From positions 2,715,501-2,779,500 of the forward strand of contig NC_014410.1 of assembly GCF_000145615.1 (NCBI RefSeq): a stretch of 64,000 nucleotides of DNA. Reading direction: 5' to 3'. The translations under genes were made by a program, and so were the position numbers. This stretch comes from Thermoanaerobacterium thermosaccharolyticum DSM 571 (GTDB taxonomy: Bacteria > Bacillota > Thermoanaerobacteria > Thermoanaerobacterales > Thermoanaerobacteraceae). Below the pieces are notes generated by a model. That model was not told where the DNA came from. It did no database searches and saw only the letters and a program-made list of their open reading frames with translations. Shown here piece by piece: positions 40,126-50,086 of the stretch (its first letter is position 1; every line of letters begins with the position of its first letter).

Positions 40126-40143
40126 TTATTTAATTACACATAA

Positions 40144-40172
40144 ATTATAACATACAATCTTTATGTATACAA
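40144..40172 (-). promoter_or_regulatory. Promoter of the M-box operon
   Basis: On the minus strand TTGTAT (40172-40167), a 17-base spacer, and TATAAT (40149-40144). Transcription would start near 40137, a dozen bases before the aptamer. The whole promoter lies inside the 50-bp direct repeat flanking the IS1634 element. Confidence 0.8.
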
Positions 40173-40193
40173 CAAATTTATGACAAATTTTTT
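40144..40193. repeat. 50-bp direct repeat, left copy (partner 43955-44004)
   Basis: Identical over 50 bases to 43955-44004. The copies flank the IS1634-family element exactly and read as its target-site duplication. The sequence contains the M-box promoter and, read on the minus strand, the last codons of the crp-like gene. Confidence 0.92.
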
Positions 40194-40535
40194 CGGGTCT
40201 TTGACAGTTTAATAAACATTGGAATCAGTAAAAGCCTTGAAAACAAGGCTTTTTTTATTAAAAAATAGTCAAATTTAGCCATGGAAATATTGCGTAATTT
40301 TGCGTAATGTACTATAATAAAAGTAGGTAATTGTGAAACTATGAGATAAAAATTTACAGATAGCAATCAATAGAGGAAGATATAGGAAAGATACAGTATA
40401 CCAGAGAGTACATTTAATCAAGAAAGGTCTGAATTTTATTGATGAACATTGAAAACAGAAAAAAACAGGCATGACAAATAGACCCCAATGATTTATGCAA
40501 ATGAGGTAGATGCTTAAGTTTAGCTGGCTGTTGAA

Positions 40536-41978
40536 TTAAGCAGCTATAGACTTAACAGAACGAATTTTATCTATAGCTCCCATACGGTATGCTAGTAAAA
40601 CAGTAATAAGATGCGCAGCACCAGCCATGAAGAAATCTGCCTTGATGGTTTTGCGGTCTCTAGCCTGGAGATTACCAAGCTGCAGGGGAAGTTTGAGCCT
40701 AGAGATAACCTGCTCAATGATATGTCGAAAATCAGCTATTTGATTCCATTGCTCTGTATCTCTAGGAATAGGGGTATGAACTCTATAATTATCTTTGGGA
40801 TATGTATAAAACATTCTGCCACAATCGGAAGTTGTACATTTATCCTCGCAGGAACAAACATATTTGCCACCAGGTAACTTTTCAGTTTTAGGGCAAATAA
40901 ACTTGTTCCTAAAGGAACGGTTTTTACCTTTACAAGAGCCATCCCATTTCATTGGAAGAGATGGGTCCTTTGGGCATGTAGGAATACCATCTTCATTAAT
41001 TCCTGGCTTGCCGAAATTTTTTCTGGTATTTCTAGGATTAAGAGCAATGACAGGCAGAATGCCATGATTCTCAAAGAGATATTTATAGTTTGGGACATCA
41101 TCGAAGCCAGAATCAGCAGTCATAGCATAAATATTAAAGTTACGATGACGCTCAAAAAAATTCTCCATAGCAGGTATAAGCAGTTTTCCATCCCATGTAA
41201 GTTTAACTTCTTCAGGGGATGCGGGCTCAGAGCTATCAGTATAATCATTAAAATCCGGCTGGTAATCGCAAAAGTCCATATGTCTTAAAATGCCGAGGGC
41301 ATTAGACACAACTATAGTTTTGTGGGCATAACAGAAAGTACCATTGATATATTGCAATTTAATATTAGGGTCAACAGAAGCAGTTTTAGGCATTTGATTA
41401 TAGGCCATTTTATAGATGTCTTCTTTTGACTTGTCCTTGTTAAAGTATTGAAGCTTTTTAACAAGAGCATTAAAGAATTTGGGGTTGTTTTCCTTAACAT
41501 AGCATTCAATACCAGTAGTATCCATAATATAAACTTCAGCAGGATTGATGCCTAATTCTTTTTCAAGGGCTTGGCCAATTTCCTGACAAATAGGTTCAGT
41601 AATATCGACTAACTTATGAAAGAAGGCTTCAATGTCATCACAGTAATCCTGTTTGAACCTTGAGTAAAAAGAAGCATCAGGAACAGTATTAAGCCCACAA
41701 AAATCACGGAGTTCTTTTGAAAATGACAAAAAAGTAATAAGTAAATCAATAGTTGGTATAGAAAGTAACTTTTGCAGCAATAAGGTTGAAACAATTGAAT
41801 CGAGAGAATTATCATGAGGGCGACCAGTAGCTTTATTATAGTGAAAATACCAATTTACAGGGATTAAGTCAGAAATATTAATATACTGGTCAAGAAGCTC
41901 AAGCAACTGAGGTTTTTGAACAACAATAAATTTATGAAAATCATCAATAAAATCAGAAAAATTAAGTTGCTTTATCAT
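40536..41978 (-). CDS. DDE transposase of a nested insertion sequence (IS1182/ISNCY-like)
   Basis: 480 residues from ATG 41978 (MIKQLNFSDF), which has AGGAGATCC upstream; the frame's extension to 42143 is not coding-like. An N-terminal DUF772-type region (GRPHDNSLDSIVSTLLLQKLL and FCGLNTVPDASFYSRFKQD) precedes the DDE core: VYIMDTTGIECYV, YAMTADSGFDDV and RHIIEQVISRLKLPLQ (Glu). A cysteine cluster (CSCEDKCTTSDCG) precedes the last motif. The gene appears intact. The exact ends of this inner element were not found, and the family label is tentative. Confidence 0.8.
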   Translation of the reverse strand: MIKQLNFSDFIDDFHKFIVVQKPQLLELLDQYINISDLIPVNWYFHYNKATGRPHDNSLDSIVSTLLLQKLLSIPTIDLLITFLSFSKELRDFCGLNTVPDASFYSRFKQDYCDDIEAFFHKLVDITEPICQEIGQALEKELGINPAEVYIMDTTGIECYVKENNPKFFNALVKKLQYFNKDKSKEDIYKMAYNQMPKTASVDPNIKLQYINGTFCYAHKTIVVSNALGILRHMDFCDYQPDFNDYTDSSEPASPEEVKLTWDGKLLIPAMENFFERHRNFNIYAMTADSGFDDVPNYKYLFENHGILPVIALNPRNTRKNFGKPGINEDGIPTCPKDPSLPMKWDGSCKGKNRSFRNKFICPKTEKLPGGKYVCSCEDKCTTSDCGRMFYTYPKDNYRVHTPIPRDTEQWNQIADFRHIIEQVISRLKLPLQLGNLQARDRKTIKADFFMAGAAHLITVLLAYRMGAIDKIRSVKSIAA

Positions 41979-42070
41979 GCAGGATCTCCTTTCACTTTGG
42001 TTGGATTTAGAATATTTGGTATAATATATAATTCGGCAAAAGTGGAGGAAAATCCTGCTGATATATAAAG

Positions 42071-42107
42071 TAAAACCCTTTAAAATCAATAATTTTAGGG
42101 TTTTACA
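42071..42107. repeat. Hairpin upstream of the IS1634 transposase
   Basis: GTAAAACCCT...AAAAT and ATTTT-AGGGTTTTAC form a stem of about 15 pairs with a small bulge, 38 bases before the transposase start. It could block read-through transcription or translation, as in other insertion sequences. Confidence 0.5.
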
Positions 42108-42144
42108 AAAAGCTAATAATAAAAGAGATGGGAGGAATTTCATT

Positions 42145-43857
42145 ATGAGATTATGTATATCACGGTCAAAAAATGCTGCATCCCTGTACGTAACAAAATC
42201 TATATACGAAAATGGAAGACGTTCTACAAAAGTTGTTGAAAAGCTTGGTACTTATGCTGAACTTAAAGAAAAACTTGGTGGACAGGATCCTATTGAATGG
42301 GCAAAAAAATATATAGAAGAACTTAACAAAAAAGAAAAAGAAGAAAACCGCGATATTATTGTGAAATACTCCCAATCAAAGATTATTACAAAAGACGAGC
42401 AAAATTCTTTTAATGGTGGTTACCTTTTCCTTCAAAAAATATATCATGAACTTAAACTCAATAAACTTTGCAAGAAAATTTCTTTGAAATATAAATTTAC
42501 TTTTGACTTAGATTCAGTGCTTTCAAGGCTTATTTATGCAAGAATTATCTATCCATCTTCAAAACTTGCAACCTTTCAACTTTCTACTAAATTTATTGAA
42601 CAGCCTAATTTTGAACTTCAACATATATACAGGGCTCTTGAAGTAATTGCCAAGGAAGCTGATTTAATACAGTCTTACCTGTACAAAAACAGTCTTAAAA
42701 TTTCCAAAAGAAATACAGGTGTACTGTATTATGATTGTACAAATTATTTCTTTGAAATAGAGCAAGAAGATGGATTAAAACAATATGGTGTTTCAAAAGA
42801 GCATAGACCAAATCCTATCGTACAAATGGGGCTTTTTATGGACGGAGATGGTGTTCCACTTGCTTTTGCTATTAACAAAGGTAATACCAATGAGCAGTTG
42901 ACTTTAAAACCTTTGGAAGAAAAAATCCTTTCTGACTTTAATCTTTCTAAATTTATTGTATGTACTGATGCAGGGCTATCATCAGACAATAACAGGAAAT
43001 TCAACATTAAAGGCGATCGGGCGTTTATTACAACACAATCTATTAAAAAGCTGAAAACACACCTTAAGGAATGGGCTCTTGACCCAAATGGTTGGTCTTT
43101 AGTTGGTGGCAGAAAAACATATAACATTGCTAAACTAGATGAGGACAAATATAAGGATAAGGTGTTCTATAAAGAACGCTGGATAAAAGAAAACGGATTA
43201 GAACAGAAACTTATCGTTACATACTCAATTAAATATCGAGATTATCAGAGAAATATACGAAATTATCAGATAGAGCGAGCACAAAAAGTAATTGATTCAA
43301 ACCCCGGGAAAATAGAAAAATGCAATCCCAATGATTATAAAAGATTTATAGAAAAAAAGCGCTGCACAGATAATGGAGAAATTGCTGAACATCAAATATA
43401 CTGTATCAACGCCGAACTCATTGCAAAAGAAGCGCAATTTGATGGTTTTTATGCAGTGTGTACAAATCTTGAAGACGATGTTTCTTCAATTATCAATGTA
43501 AATAGAAGGCGATGGGAAATTGAAGAATGTTTTCGGATTATGAAAAGCGAGTTTAAAGCCAGGCCAGTATATTTAAGCCGTGATGACAGAATAATAGCTC
43601 ATTTTACAACTTGTTTCATTTCCTTAGTTATATATAGACTCCTTGAAAAGAAATTGAACGGAAAATATACATGTCATGAAATCATTAATGGATTAAGAGA
43701 TATGAATTTCTTAAAAGTAAAAGGTGATGGTTATATACCTATTTATACAAGAACAGACTTTACAGATGATTTACACGAAGCATTTGGCTTCCGCACAGAT
43801 TATCAAATTGTAAGTAAAAGCAAGATGAAAAAAATTTTAAAAAGCACAAAATTATAA
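42145..43857 (+). CDS. IS1634-family transposase
   Basis: 570 residues, full length, with GGGAGGAA 8 bases before the ATG. The N-terminus MRLCISRSKNAASLYVTKSIYENGRRSTKVVEKLG is the family opening. The DDE residues lie in VLYYDCTNYFFEIE, FIVCTDAGLSSDNN and RRWEIEECFRIMKSEF, followed by RPVYLSRDDRIIAHF. No stops or shifts. Family members duplicate unusually long target stretches on insertion, matching the 50-bp repeats here. Confidence 0.92.
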   Translation: MRLCISRSKNAASLYVTKSIYENGRRSTKVVEKLGTYAELKEKLGGQDPIEWAKKYIEELNKKEKEENRDIIVKYSQSKIITKDEQNSFNGGYLFLQKIYHELKLNKLCKKISLKYKFTFDLDSVLSRLIYARIIYPSSKLATFQLSTKFIEQPNFELQHIYRALEVIAKEADLIQSYLYKNSLKISKRNTGVLYYDCTNYFFEIEQEDGLKQYGVSKEHRPNPIVQMGLFMDGDGVPLAFAINKGNTNEQLTLKPLEEKILSDFNLSKFIVCTDAGLSSDNNRKFNIKGDRAFITTQSIKKLKTHLKEWALDPNGWSLVGGRKTYNIAKLDEDKYKDKVFYKERWIKENGLEQKLIVTYSIKYRDYQRNIRNYQIERAQKVIDSNPGKIEKCNPNDYKRFIEKKRCTDNGEIAEHQIYCINAELIAKEAQFDGFYAVCTNLEDDVSSIINVNRRRWEIEECFRIMKSEFKARPVYLSRDDRIIAHFTTCFISLVIYRLLEKKLNGKYTCHEIINGLRDMNFLKVKGDGYIPIYTRTDFTDDLHEAFGFRTDYQIVSKSKMKKILKSTKL

Positions 43858-43954
43858 ATACATTACTCACTTTTTAATAATAATACAAAAGCTTGGGCCC
43901 CTTTATTTTCAACGGTTCTCAAGCTTTTTCTTTTCTTCAACTGTCAAAGATGGG

Positions 43955-44004
43955 ATTATAACATACAATCTTTATGTATACAACAAATTTATGACAAATT
44001 TTTT
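43955..44004. repeat. 50-bp direct repeat, right copy
   Basis: This copy supplies the last four codons (KNLS) and stop of the crp-like gene at 43989-44003 and a second copy of the M-box promoter (-10 at 43955-43960, -35 at 43978-43983), which now points into the insertion element. Confidence 0.92.
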
Positions 44005-44666
44005 AACGCATTTACATCTTTTATTATTATAGCATGCCTATCCAGTTTTATAACTCCTTCTTTGTCTAACTGACTTAAAATTCTTGTCATATTTTCTCGA
44101 GACGTCCCTACCATGTTGGCAAGGTCTTGTCTGCTTAAGTTTAATTCTATAGCAATTCCTTCTTTATTTTTCACACCTTTTTCTCTTGCAAATGTCAAAA
44201 GTATAGAAACAGTCCTACCTAAAGAATCCTTCAATGCCAGGTTTTCAATTATAACTGCCACGTTTTGTAGTCTTTTTGCCATAAGTTTTATTATACCAAG
44301 GGCTATTTCGTTATTCTTTAATATGAGATTTTCAATATCTTTGTTTTTTAAAACGATCACTATTGAGTCTTCTATCGCTTCCGCTGTAGCTGGGTATTTC
44401 CCACCTATAAATAGAAGCGATTCAGCAAATATATCTCCATCTTCCATGATTTTAATAATGTGCTCTTTGCCTTGTTGTGACGTTTTTGAAATCTTAACTT
44501 TACCTGTTTTTACAAAGTAGATAGCATCTCCTTCATCACCCTCAAAAAAAATAATGCTACCTTTTTTGTACTCTTTTTTATAGGCAATTTTATTCAATTC
44601 TTTTAATGAATTTTCGCTAAGAGTATTGAAATAGGGTATCTTCCTAAGATAATCATATTCACACAT
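43989..44666 (-). CDS. Crp/Fnr-family transcription regulator
   Basis: 225 residues. The cyclic-nucleotide-type beta barrel (KGSIIFFEGDEGDAIYFVKTGKVKIS, then IMEDGDIFAESLLFIGGKYPATAEAIED) is followed by the long dimer helix and a C-terminal winged helix (LNLSRQDLANMVGTSRENMTRILSQLDKEGVIKLDRHAIIIKD). No N-terminal cysteine set for an Fe-S cluster is present apart from Cys2, so oxygen sensing of the FNR type is unlikely. The ligand is unknown. Downstream it is separated from the M-box operon only by the IS1634 insertion. Confidence 0.9.
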   Translation of the reverse strand: MCEYDYLRKIPYFNTLSENSLKELNKIAYKKEYKKGSIIFFEGDEGDAIYFVKTGKVKISKTSQQGKEHIIKIMEDGDIFAESLLFIGGKYPATAEAIEDSIVIVLKNKDIENLILKNNEIALGIIKLMAKRLQNVAVIIENLALKDSLGRTVSILLTFAREKGVKNKEGIAIELNLSRQDLANMVGTSRENMTRILSQLDKEGVIKLDRHAIIIKDVNALKNLS

Positions 44667-44681
44667 AAAAATACCTCTTAC

Positions 44682-46010
44682 CTATTCCGTCCTGTATTTG
44701 TCAATACTTACAAATTTCGTATATTGTCCCATCCACAATAGCTCAATCGTACCTGTTGGCCCATTTCTGTGTTTTGCAATGATTAACTCTGCTATATTTT
44801 TCTTTTCGGAGTCTTTGTTGTAATAATCATCTCTGTAGAGAAACATCACTATGTCAGCATCCTGCTCTATTGCACCTGATTCTCTTAAATCGCTCAAAAT
44901 TGGCCTATGGTCTGATCTTGCCTCAGGTGCACGGGATAGCTGCGATAATGTTATGATGGGAACCTGTAATTCCCTTGCAAGCCCTTTTAATGACCTTGAT
45001 ATCTCTGAAACTTCTTGCTGACGGCTTTCCGAATTTCCTCTTCCTTGCATAAGCTGCAAGTAATCTATAAGCACCAATGATAAACCCTTCTCCAGCTTTA
45101 GTCTTCTACACTTTGCCCTTATGTCCATCACAGATATGCCAGGTGTATCATCAATGTATATTGGTGCTGTCGAAAGAGGTGCCATTGCAGCAGCGAGTCT
45201 TGGCCAATCATCATCATCTAAATTGCCGGTCCTTAATTTCTGGCTATCGATATTAGCTGTAGAGCATATAAGTCTATTTACAAGCTGCTCTTTTGACATT
45301 TCAAGACTAAATATTGCAACAGGCTCTTTAAGAGCCAGCGCCGCATTTTCTGCAATGTTTAAAGCAAATGATGTTTTACCCATTGAAGGCCTCGCTGCCA
45401 AAAGTATGAAGTCTGATGGTTGAAAACCAGATGTCTTCAAGTCCAAATCTGGAAAGCCTGACGGCACACCGGTCAGATGCCCTTTATTTTTATAGAGATT
45501 CTCTATATTGTAAAAGGTATCCATCAAGACATCTTTTATAGGATAAAAATTTTCAGTGTTCCTTCCCTGTGCTATATCAAATATCTTTTGCTCTGCCGCA
45601 TCCAACACATCATGTATATCACCGCCACTATAGCCCATTTCCATTATTTCAGATGAAGCTTGGATAAGGCGCCTTAATGTAGCCTTTTCCTGTATCATCT
45701 TTGCATAATACGATACATTTGCAGTAGTAATAATGCTGGATGATAAATTTGTTATATAGTCAAGTCCCCCAACAGCCTCCAAAAGGTTTTGCCTTCTCAA
45801 CTCATCAACGACAGTAACTAAATCAACCGGTATGTTTTTTTCAAACATATCCATAATGATTGTAAAAAGTTTTTTATTCGATTCTTTGTAAAAATCATCT
45901 GCTTTAACTATCTCAGATGCATCGATTATTGCATCCCTTGATAAAAGCATTGCACCTAAAACAGCTTGCTCTGCTTCTAAATTTTGAGGAGGGATTTTAT
46001 TCCACTCCAT
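44682..46010 (-). CDS. dnaB: Replicative DNA helicase DnaB
   Basis: 442 residues. The N-terminal domain (PPQNLEAEQAVLGAML) is followed by a linker and the RecA-like core with Walker A ARPSMGKTSF near 210, Walker B LVLIDYLQLMQG, and the LSQLSRAPEARSDHRPILSDLRESGAIEQDADIVMFLYR block. It unwinds DNA at the replication fork as a hexamer. It follows rplI and gdpP as in many Firmicutes. The dnaC-like and dnaD-like genes at the start of the window would act with it. No intein is present. Confidence 0.98.
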   Translation of the reverse strand: MEWNKIPPQNLEAEQAVLGAMLLSRDAIIDASEIVKADDFYKESNKKLFTIIMDMFEKNIPVDLVTVVDELRRQNLLEAVGGLDYITNLSSSIITTANVSYYAKMIQEKATLRRLIQASSEIMEMGYSGGDIHDVLDAAEQKIFDIAQGRNTENFYPIKDVLMDTFYNIENLYKNKGHLTGVPSGFPDLDLKTSGFQPSDFILLAARPSMGKTSFALNIAENAALALKEPVAIFSLEMSKEQLVNRLICSTANIDSQKLRTGNLDDDDWPRLAAAMAPLSTAPIYIDDTPGISVMDIRAKCRRLKLEKGLSLVLIDYLQLMQGRGNSESRQQEVSEISRSLKGLARELQVPIITLSQLSRAPEARSDHRPILSDLRESGAIEQDADIVMFLYRDDYYNKDSEKKNIAELIIAKHRNGPTGTIELLWMGQYTKFVSIDKYRTE

Positions 46011-46074
46011 TTCTTTACCCCCTTAAAGCAACCAAAACCCTGTGAATTTTTATCTCCAAGACCCACAAAAAATT

Positions 46075-46518
46075 TTATTCGCCTACAACCTCTACTTTTA
46101 TTTTTGCCTGTATGCCGGGGTACAATTTTACATCTACATTAAATGTACCTGTTGTTTTTATTGCATCCGCAAGATTTATTTTCTTTTTGTCTATATCGTA
46201 TCCTCTTTTATTTAGCTCATCTTGGATGTCTTTAGACGTTATAGAACCAAACAATTTGCCATTTTCTCCTGTCTTTACTTTAAGCTTAATTGTCTCCTGT
46301 GAGAGCTTTTTGGCTATCTCCTGAGCGGCTTCAACTTCTTTCTGTCTTTTCTTTTCTAATGCTTTTTTCTTCTCATTTAATATGTTTATATTGGACTCCG
46401 TCGCGTCAATGGCCAATCCACGTGGTATTAGATAATTCCTACCGTATCCATCGCTGACATTTACTATATCGCCAGCTTTACCTATGCCTTTAACATCTTT
46501 CTGCAATATTACCTTCAT
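46075..46518 (-). CDS. rplI: Ribosomal protein bL9
   Basis: 147 residues, normal length. [40 protein letters not shown] is the conserved N-terminal RNA-binding domain, then a long charged helix ([23 protein letters not shown]) and the C-terminal domain ([19 protein letters not shown]). It binds 23S rRNA near the L1 stalk. It overlaps the end of gdpP by one base and precedes dnaB. Confidence 0.98.
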   Translation of the reverse strand: MKVILQKDVKGIGKAGDIVNVSDGYGRNYLIPRGLAIDATESNINILNEKKKALEKKRQKEVEAAQEIAKKLSQETIKLKVKTGENGKLFGSITSKDIQDELNKRGYDIDKKKINLADAIKTTGTFNVDVKLYPGIQAKIKVEVVGE

Positions 46519-48491
46519 TACGATTCACCTTCCTTAAAGTATTCATCAATAGCTTTCTTCAAATCATCTATTACATTTTGAAGCGGTTTTTTAACCTGGG
46601 CACCTGCAACAGTTAAATGTCCACCGCCTCCAAGTTTTTCAAGTATTACCTGAACATTTATATCTCCTATAGACCTTCCGCTGATAGCCACGTCGTCTGA
46701 CCGCTTGAATACAACAAACGATGCCTGAACACCTTTTATGTTTAAAAGCTCGTCTGCAGCTTGAGCAGCAATCACATTGTCAGTCTCTTCAGGGCTTACA
46801 GCAATTGCTATCCCTTCTTTTGTTATTTCCGCATTTTTAACTATCGTAGATTTTATTATATACGATTTTAAATCATTTTGAAATAGCATCTTTACAGATA
46901 TGGTATCGGCTCCTTTCCTCCTCAAATAGGATGCCGCTTCAAACGTCCTTACACCTGTCCTAAATGTAAAATTTTTTGTATCAACCGTTATTCCAGCAAG
47001 TAAAGCTTCCGCCTCTATCGGTTTTATGTCTACTTTATCTTTAATATACTGGGATATCTCCGTCACAAGCTCACACGTAGAAGATGCGTACGGCTCAAGG
47101 TAAACAAGCAATGCCTTGTCTATAAACTCCTTTCCCCTTCTATGGTGATCTATAACTATTATCCTCTCTACAAGATTCACCAATTCAGGATACGTTAAAT
47201 AACTTGGTCTATGAGCATCTACTACTATAAGCAATGTTTTCTGATTAACGACACTTTTTACATTGCTTACATCTATAAATGGATTTGCATATTCCTCGTC
47301 TCTTTCTATCTTTTCTAAGAGGGTTTCTATTGCTGGATTTGATTTATCTAAAATTATCTTAGCTTCTTTTCCAAGTGATACAGCACACCTGTACATACCA
47401 ATTGCTGCACCTAAAGAGTCAAAATCCATAAAATTATGTCCCATCACCAAAACATTAGAAGACTCCTCAATAAGCTCCCTTATTGCATGTGATACAACTC
47501 TAGCTTTGACTTTTGTCCTTTTCTCCACAGCTTGTGTTTTACCACCGTAAATCAATATTTTTTCACCTTTTTTTACGACGGCTTGGTCTCCGCCTCTTCC
47601 TAAAGCTAAATCAATTGCAGATGTTGCATACTCATTCAATTTGCTGAACTCAGATGAATCAGCGCCAACACCTATGCTCAATGTGATAGGAATTTTGTTG
47701 CCCACATTTATATCTCTTATAAAGTCAAGTATTTCAAATCGATTTTCTTCTAGATTATTAAGATCTCTCTCTTGTGTAACAAAGATGTACCTATCATTAG
47801 CATATTTTATTATATATGCATTCATAGACTGTGCCCAAATATTAAGCCTTCTTTCAATCTCTGCCGCAATAACAGGCCTATTTAAATCATCTGCAGACTG
47901 AAGTGCTTCTTCATAATTATCTACAAGTATGTAGCCTAAAACCGGTTGAGAATTGCTAAGTTTCTTTGATATTTCCATGTAATCAGTTTCGTCAAAAATG
48001 AAAATATTATAATAAGTATGATTGTCTTTAGACTTTTTCCTTTTAGGTTGAGACAATATGCTCATCATGTAATAGTATTTATTGCCTATTTTAAAATGAT
48101 ACTTATCATCTTTTTTTGATTTTGCATATTTTAAAATAATATTATTTATGTCTTTCTTATCTTCAAAATTTTGAGCAAAACATGAATTATACCATACTAT
48201 GTTTCCTTCATCGCTCATTAAAGCGACTGGTATAGGCAAAAGTGATAATACATTGCCAGATGCCTTATCAACACTAAAAAAAAGTCTTTCAATGTACTTA
48301 TCAAATTCTGTCCGCTTCTTTTTTTCTCCTTTGTATTCTACGTACAAAATGTATATCAGCAATATCATGGATGCAAAACCTATATAAATATTGTAATATA
48401 AAACTGCCATCGTCAGAACCGCTGACAAAATTACATTAAGTAGGCTTACAGAGGATATCAATTTGTAAAATTTTTTATCAAACATATCCAC
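46518..48491 (-). CDS. gdpP: c-di-AMP phosphodiesterase GdpP
   Basis: 657 residues. Two N-terminal membrane helices (about 10-50) lead to a PAS-like domain, a degenerate GGDEF domain (near 180-310) and the DHH/DHHA1 phosphodiesterase. The DHH part shows [38 protein letters not shown] and, in DHHA1, [13 protein letters not shown]. GdpP hydrolyses c-di-AMP to pApA and so controls potassium and osmotic balance. It lies between yybS and rplI, a common Firmicute order. Confidence 0.96.
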   Translation of the reverse strand: MDMFDKKFYKLISSVSLLNVILSAVLTMAVLYYNIYIGFASMILLIYILYVEYKGEKKKRTEFDKYIERLFFSVDKASGNVLSLLPIPVALMSDEGNIVWYNSCFAQNFEDKKDINNIILKYAKSKKDDKYHFKIGNKYYYMMSILSQPKRKKSKDNHTYYNIFIFDETDYMEISKKLSNSQPVLGYILVDNYEEALQSADDLNRPVIAAEIERRLNIWAQSMNAYIIKYANDRYIFVTQERDLNNLEENRFEILDFIRDINVGNKIPITLSIGVGADSSEFSKLNEYATSAIDLALGRGGDQAVVKKGEKILIYGGKTQAVEKRTKVKARVVSHAIRELIEESSNVLVMGHNFMDFDSLGAAIGMYRCAVSLGKEAKIILDKSNPAIETLLEKIERDEEYANPFIDVSNVKSVVNQKTLLIVVDAHRPSYLTYPELVNLVERIIVIDHHRRGKEFIDKALLVYLEPYASSTCELVTEISQYIKDKVDIKPIEAEALLAGITVDTKNFTFRTGVRTFEAASYLRRKGADTISVKMLFQNDLKSYIIKSTIVKNAEITKEGIAIAVSPEETDNVIAAQAADELLNIKGVQASFVVFKRSDDVAISGRSIGDINVQVILEKLGGGGHLTVAGAQVKKPLQNVIDDLKKAIDEYFKEGES

Positions 48492-48528
48492 ATCCCCTTA
48501 AAACTTGGATACAAAGCTAATCAAACTT

Positions 48529-49425
48529 CTAAGTAAATTTTCTCAAATTCATGCTTGTATCGATTACGCCTAATAGTGTCATTAATGAAAAAGTCACAGG
48601 AAATAGAAATAATGCTAACAAGATGAAATTACTGATGGCAGAACTAAAATTAAATCTCTTTGTCATGAAATATTTTACGTAAGAAAGGCCGCTTATAGTA
48701 AATCCAATAGACAGAAGAAGCAAAAGATTAGACGCCACTATACTAGAATTTACAAAATACTGGTATAAAAGAGCACCAATAAATATCCAACCCGTCATGT
48801 ATGGCATCCTCCAAAACATAAATGGAGGCAATCTTTTCACTTTCTGATCTTTCGTCATTATCCTGGACAACAGCATATAGTTTGCCACCACAACTATAGC
48901 AATCATTATGACAAAAATCGAAGGCAGCAAAATTTTAATAGTATCTATCATGTAATTTATCATGCTTCTAATCGCAGCTTCATTGGGAGTGTTTTTATAA
49001 AGTGTTAATACTTCATTCCCAATTTGCGTATAATCATTTAAAATACTGTTTATTACATTTATACCAAATATTTTAAGAATATACAATAGCCCAACAAATC
49101 CAACTAAAGATATCGCGCCAGTCTCTATTACAACATCTCGCGGTGCATTTCCTTTTCTTATGAGATAACCCATTATAATTCCGATCGCGCTTATTACTGC
49201 TACTATTGAAGCAGTAATAATATCTGTAAATAAAAATGTAGCTATAAAAACTAAAATAGTGGATAAAATCCCATATAATAAATCGCTTCTAATAAATACA
49301 ATGCTTATAGGCACTGGTACAAAAAAAAGTATGAAAAAAAGCGGTGGTACGTATGCACCAACTAAAACAATTATAACCGCCATGGCAATCATAATTGCTG
49401 CATTTGCAATGTTTTTGCTATCCAT
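48529..49425 (-). CDS. YybS-family DUF2232 membrane protein
   Basis: 298 residues with about eight hydrophobic helices and little else. The opening segment (AAIMIAMAVIIVLVGAYVPPLFFILFFVPVPISIVFIR) and the later 'PPFMFWRMPYMTGWIFIGALL' fit DUF2232/YybS, a family placed next to gdpP and rplI in Bacillus and Clostridia and linked to sporulation. A transport or biogenesis role is suspected in the family but unproven. It ends 38 bases before gdpP. Confidence 0.75.
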   Translation of the reverse strand: MDSKNIANAAIMIAMAVIIVLVGAYVPPLFFILFFVPVPISIVFIRSDLLYGILSTILVFIATFLFTDIITASIVAVISAIGIIMGYLIRKGNAPRDVVIETGAISLVGFVGLLYILKIFGINVINSILNDYTQIGNEVLTLYKNTPNEAAIRSMINYMIDTIKILLPSIFVIMIAIVVVANYMLLSRIMTKDQKVKRLPPFMFWRMPYMTGWIFIGALLYQYFVNSSIVASNLLLLLSIGFTISGLSYVKYFMTKRFNFSSAISNFILLALFLFPVTFSLMTLLGVIDTSMNLRKFT

Positions 49426-49448
49426 CTCTGCGCCTCCATGTATAAATC

Positions 49449-49748
49449 TTACCTCTTTTTAAGATAGGCAATAAGATCTCTATAATTTTCAGAATCTTCT
49501 TCTTTTATTTCTGCAGAAATAGATCTTATGCGCTTTAATATTTCTTCGTCAATTTCTCTAAAATCATACCCCAATTTATTTCCCAATAAATAGCCAGTAA
49601 TTATCACATGGCATATATTATCAATCAGCTCTAGCGATATATCGTCATTATTAAAATTTTTGAATATAGATGCCGTTCTATCTAAAAGCTCTACCTTTAA
49701 ACTCTCTAAGCTTTTGATATTTTTTGTTATATCAAAATTATTATCCAT
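49449..49748 (-). CDS. MazG-like helical protein
   Basis: 99 residues from the ATG at 49748 (MDNNFDITKNIK); the longer frame lacks a ribosome site. The helical pattern with 'LELIDNICHVIITGYLLGNKLGYDFREIDEEILKRIR' resembles the MazG-like family often found between rpsR and yybS in this order. The acidic catalytic set of true MazG pyrophosphohydrolases (EExxE plus D) is not complete, so enzymatic activity is doubtful. It may bind nucleotides. Confidence 0.6.
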   Translation of the reverse strand: MDNNFDITKNIKSLESLKVELLDRTASIFKNFNNDDISLELIDNICHVIITGYLLGNKLGYDFREIDEEILKRIRSISAEIKEEDSENYRDLIAYLKKR

Positions 49749-49777
49749 AATATCCCACCTTATACACATGAAAAACA

Positions 49778-49798
49778 AGAGAGGGCTGCGCCCTCTCT
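49778..49798 (-). terminator. Terminator after rpsR
   Basis: A perfect 9-bp stem AGAGAGGGC with a 3-base loop, followed by TGTTTTTC on the minus strand, 9 bases beyond the rpsR stop codon. Confidence 0.85.
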
Positions 49799-49807
49799 AT
49801 TATATCA

Positions 49808-50074
49808 TTATTCGGCTGTATATGGTAGTAGTGCAATCTGTCTTGCTCTTTTTATGGCTACTGTAAGCTGTCTTTGATGTATAGCACAGTTTCCAGTTAT
49901 CCTTCTAGGCAATATCTTGCCTCTTTCTGTTATATATTTCCGCAACTTACCAACTTCTTTATAATCTATATAATCTATCTTATCGGCACAAAAAGCACAA
50001 ACACGCTTTTTAGCTTTTCTGTTTTTCCTCTTTTGAGCGGAATTTTCTTTAACATTGTTATTGTTGTTTGACAT
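49808..50074 (-). CDS. rpsR: Ribosomal protein bS18
   Basis: 88 residues from ATG 50074, which has GGAGGG upstream. An asparagine-rich N-terminus precedes a basic segment and the core [60 protein letters not shown]. The two-cysteine CAFC plus later Cys suggests the zinc-binding form. It pairs with bS6 on the 30S platform, and the S6:S18 dimer is the likely ligand of the operon leader. It is the last gene of rpsF-ssb-rpsR. Confidence 0.98.
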   Translation of the reverse strand: MSNNNNNVKENSAQKRKNRKAKKRVCAFCADKIDYIDYKEVGKLRKYITERGKILPRRITGNCAIHQRQLTVAIKRARQIALLPYTAE

Positions 50075-50086
50075 ACTCAACCCTCC

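Larger units (their letters stand above)
40194..43954 (+). mobile_element. IS1634-family element carrying a second nested insertion sequence
   Basis: The ends carry a 12-bp perfect inverted repeat, TCTTTGACAGTT at 40198-40209 and its inverse at 43939-43950, each four bases in from the 50-bp direct repeats. At 3.76 kb it is about twice the usual IS1634 size because another transposase gene (40536-41978, opposite strand) lies before the IS1634 transposase. Long, variable target duplications are a known trait of IS1634/IS1549 elements. Confidence 0.75.

Noticed and set aside
40197-40535. A possible gene in the left end of the IS1634-family element
   Set aside because: No frame of useful length with a ribosome site; the stretch reads as element end plus spacer around the nested transposase.
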